From NCBI RefSeq assembly GCF_021390175.1, contig NZ_CP090004.1, positions 3,029,001 through 3,093,000 of the forward strand: a stretch of DNA of 64,000 nt, written 5' to 3'. This DNA comes from Flagellimonas sp. HMM57 (GTDB taxonomy: Bacteria; Bacteroidota; Bacteroidia; Flavobacteriales; Flavobacteriaceae). Under the pieces are notes generated by a model. That model saw only the letters and a list, made by a program, of their open reading frames with translations. It made no database searches and was not told the origin of the DNA. The first letter of the stretch is position 1, and the number at the start of each line of letters is the position of its first letter. The position numbers and the translations under genes were made by a program. Positions 63,374 to 64,000 of this stretch are shown one piece after another.

Positions 63374-64000
63374 ATGAAATCAAAAAGCACCTTCGCCATT
63401 ATTTTCTTCACCAGAAAATCAAGAAGCAATCCCAATGGGCTTTCCATCTATGTGCGAATTACCGTAGCGGGCAAACGAGCAGAAATCAGTCTAAAAAGGT
63501 GTGTAAATTCCGAGCAATGGGATTCCACTAGAAACAGGGGTAGGGGAAATTCAGAAAAAATAAGAGCCTTGAACGCCTATTTAGACCAAGTGTATGGCAA
63601 ACTACTCCAATGCCATAAACAGCTCACAGAGGAGGACAAAATAATATCCTCGGAGGCTATTAAATCCCGATACTTGGGAGAGGATTCGAACTGTAAAACT
63701 TTAAAAGAGTTAATAGCCTATCACAATGGTAGTATGATTCATGTCCTTAAAGCGGGAACGATGAAAAACTATTATACAACTGAAAAGTATTTAGAACGGT
63801 TTTTACTGAAAAATAGAAAAGTGAATGATATTTATCTGAAACAATTGAACTTTAGGTTTATCACGGACTTTGAGTATTATCTAAGAAACTGTAAAAACTC
63901 CAAAAAGGAGCTTGTTCTTGGAAATAACGGAGTGATGAAACATCTGGAACGTTTAAAGAAAATGACAAACCTAGCGGTTAAACTCGAATGGATGACCAAA
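63374..64000 (+). CDS. Tyrosine site-specific integrase, N-terminal part (cut by window edge)
   Basis: The open frame runs 209 codons from ATG 63374 to the window edge. It starts with an arm-type DNA-binding domain (FFTRKSRSNPNGLSIYVRIT, KRAEISLKRCVNSEQWDS). A SAM-like core-binding domain follows (LKELIAYHNGSMIHVLKAGT, NYYTTEKYLERFLLKNRKVN, TDFEYYLRNC). This is the layout of Bacteroidota phage/ICE integrases. The catalytic domain with the R-H-R-Y residues must lie beyond the window. Its place beside tRNA-Pro indicates the edge of an integrated island. Confidence 0.92.
   Translation, partial: MKSKSTFAIIFFTRKSRSNPNGLSIYVRITVAGKRAEISLKRCVNSEQWDSTRNRGRGNSEKIRALNAYLDQVYGKLLQCHKQLTEEDKIISSEAIKSRYLGEDSNCKTLKELIAYHNGSMIHVLKAGTMKNYYTTEKYLERFLLKNRKVNDIYLKQLNFRFITDFEYYLRNCKNSKKELVLGNNGVMKHLERLKKMTNLAVKLEWMTK

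Overview
The window comes from a member of the Bacteroidota, almost certainly the marine-type Flavobacteriaceae. The evidence is a SusC/SusD pair, a GldI lipoprotein, a giant SprB-repeat adhesin with a type IX secretion (T9SS) type B C-terminal domain, TAnnTTTG-type -7 promoter elements, no Shine-Dalgarno signals, and flavobacterial neighbourhoods such as parA-parB-DUF5683-dapB-lepB-wbqC. I cannot name the genus from the sequence.

Layout. 1-15.2 kb is mostly minus-strand housekeeping: M48 protease, SpoU RNA methylase, two amidohydrolases, a DUF3810 protease-like protein, a gliding/PPIase operon (DHH phosphoesterase, gldI, and a cyclophilin-FKBP lipoprotein broken by a frameshift), plus ndk, a PhoD-like phosphatase, a DciA-like protein and recF. 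15.3-21.7 kb on the plus strand holds a TPR protein, ribH, mutL, two rhomboid proteases and an EEP-family hydrolase. 21.7-27.5 kb (minus) is the parAB-dapB-lepB block. 27.6-35.7 kb holds a propionyl-CoA to succinyl-CoA module: a minus-strand operon udk-ftsB-mutA-mutB, divergent from plus-strand genes for biotin carrier, biotin carboxylase and carboxyltransferase. 35.7-38.1 kb has a GIY-YIG-like protein, a ParDE toxin-antitoxin pair with a palindromic operator, and a Bcr/CflA efflux pump.

The most coherent system is at 38.1-52.9 kb. A minus-strand array reads nagB (fused to a PIG-L deacetylase domain), susC, susD, a hairpin terminator, a DigH-like family 10 glycosyl hydrolase, GNAT, AmpG-like permease, NagZ-like GH3, methyltransferase and anmK. 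Divergent from it are a DeoR-type regulator and murQ. Together these look like an uptake and recycling pathway for peptidoglycan glycan: outer-membrane capture, cleavage, inner-membrane import, release of GlcNAc and anhydroMurNAc, phosphorylation, ether cleavage and deamination to fructose-6-phosphate. The regulator is broken by a one-base loss in a G run, so it is either inactivated, phase-variable or misread.

54.2-62.5 kb is one 2783-residue T9SS adhesin. At the right edge, tRNA-Pro(GGG) is followed by a terminator, a pair of direct repeats and the N-terminal part of a tyrosine integrase, which marks the edge of an integrative element that continues beyond the window.
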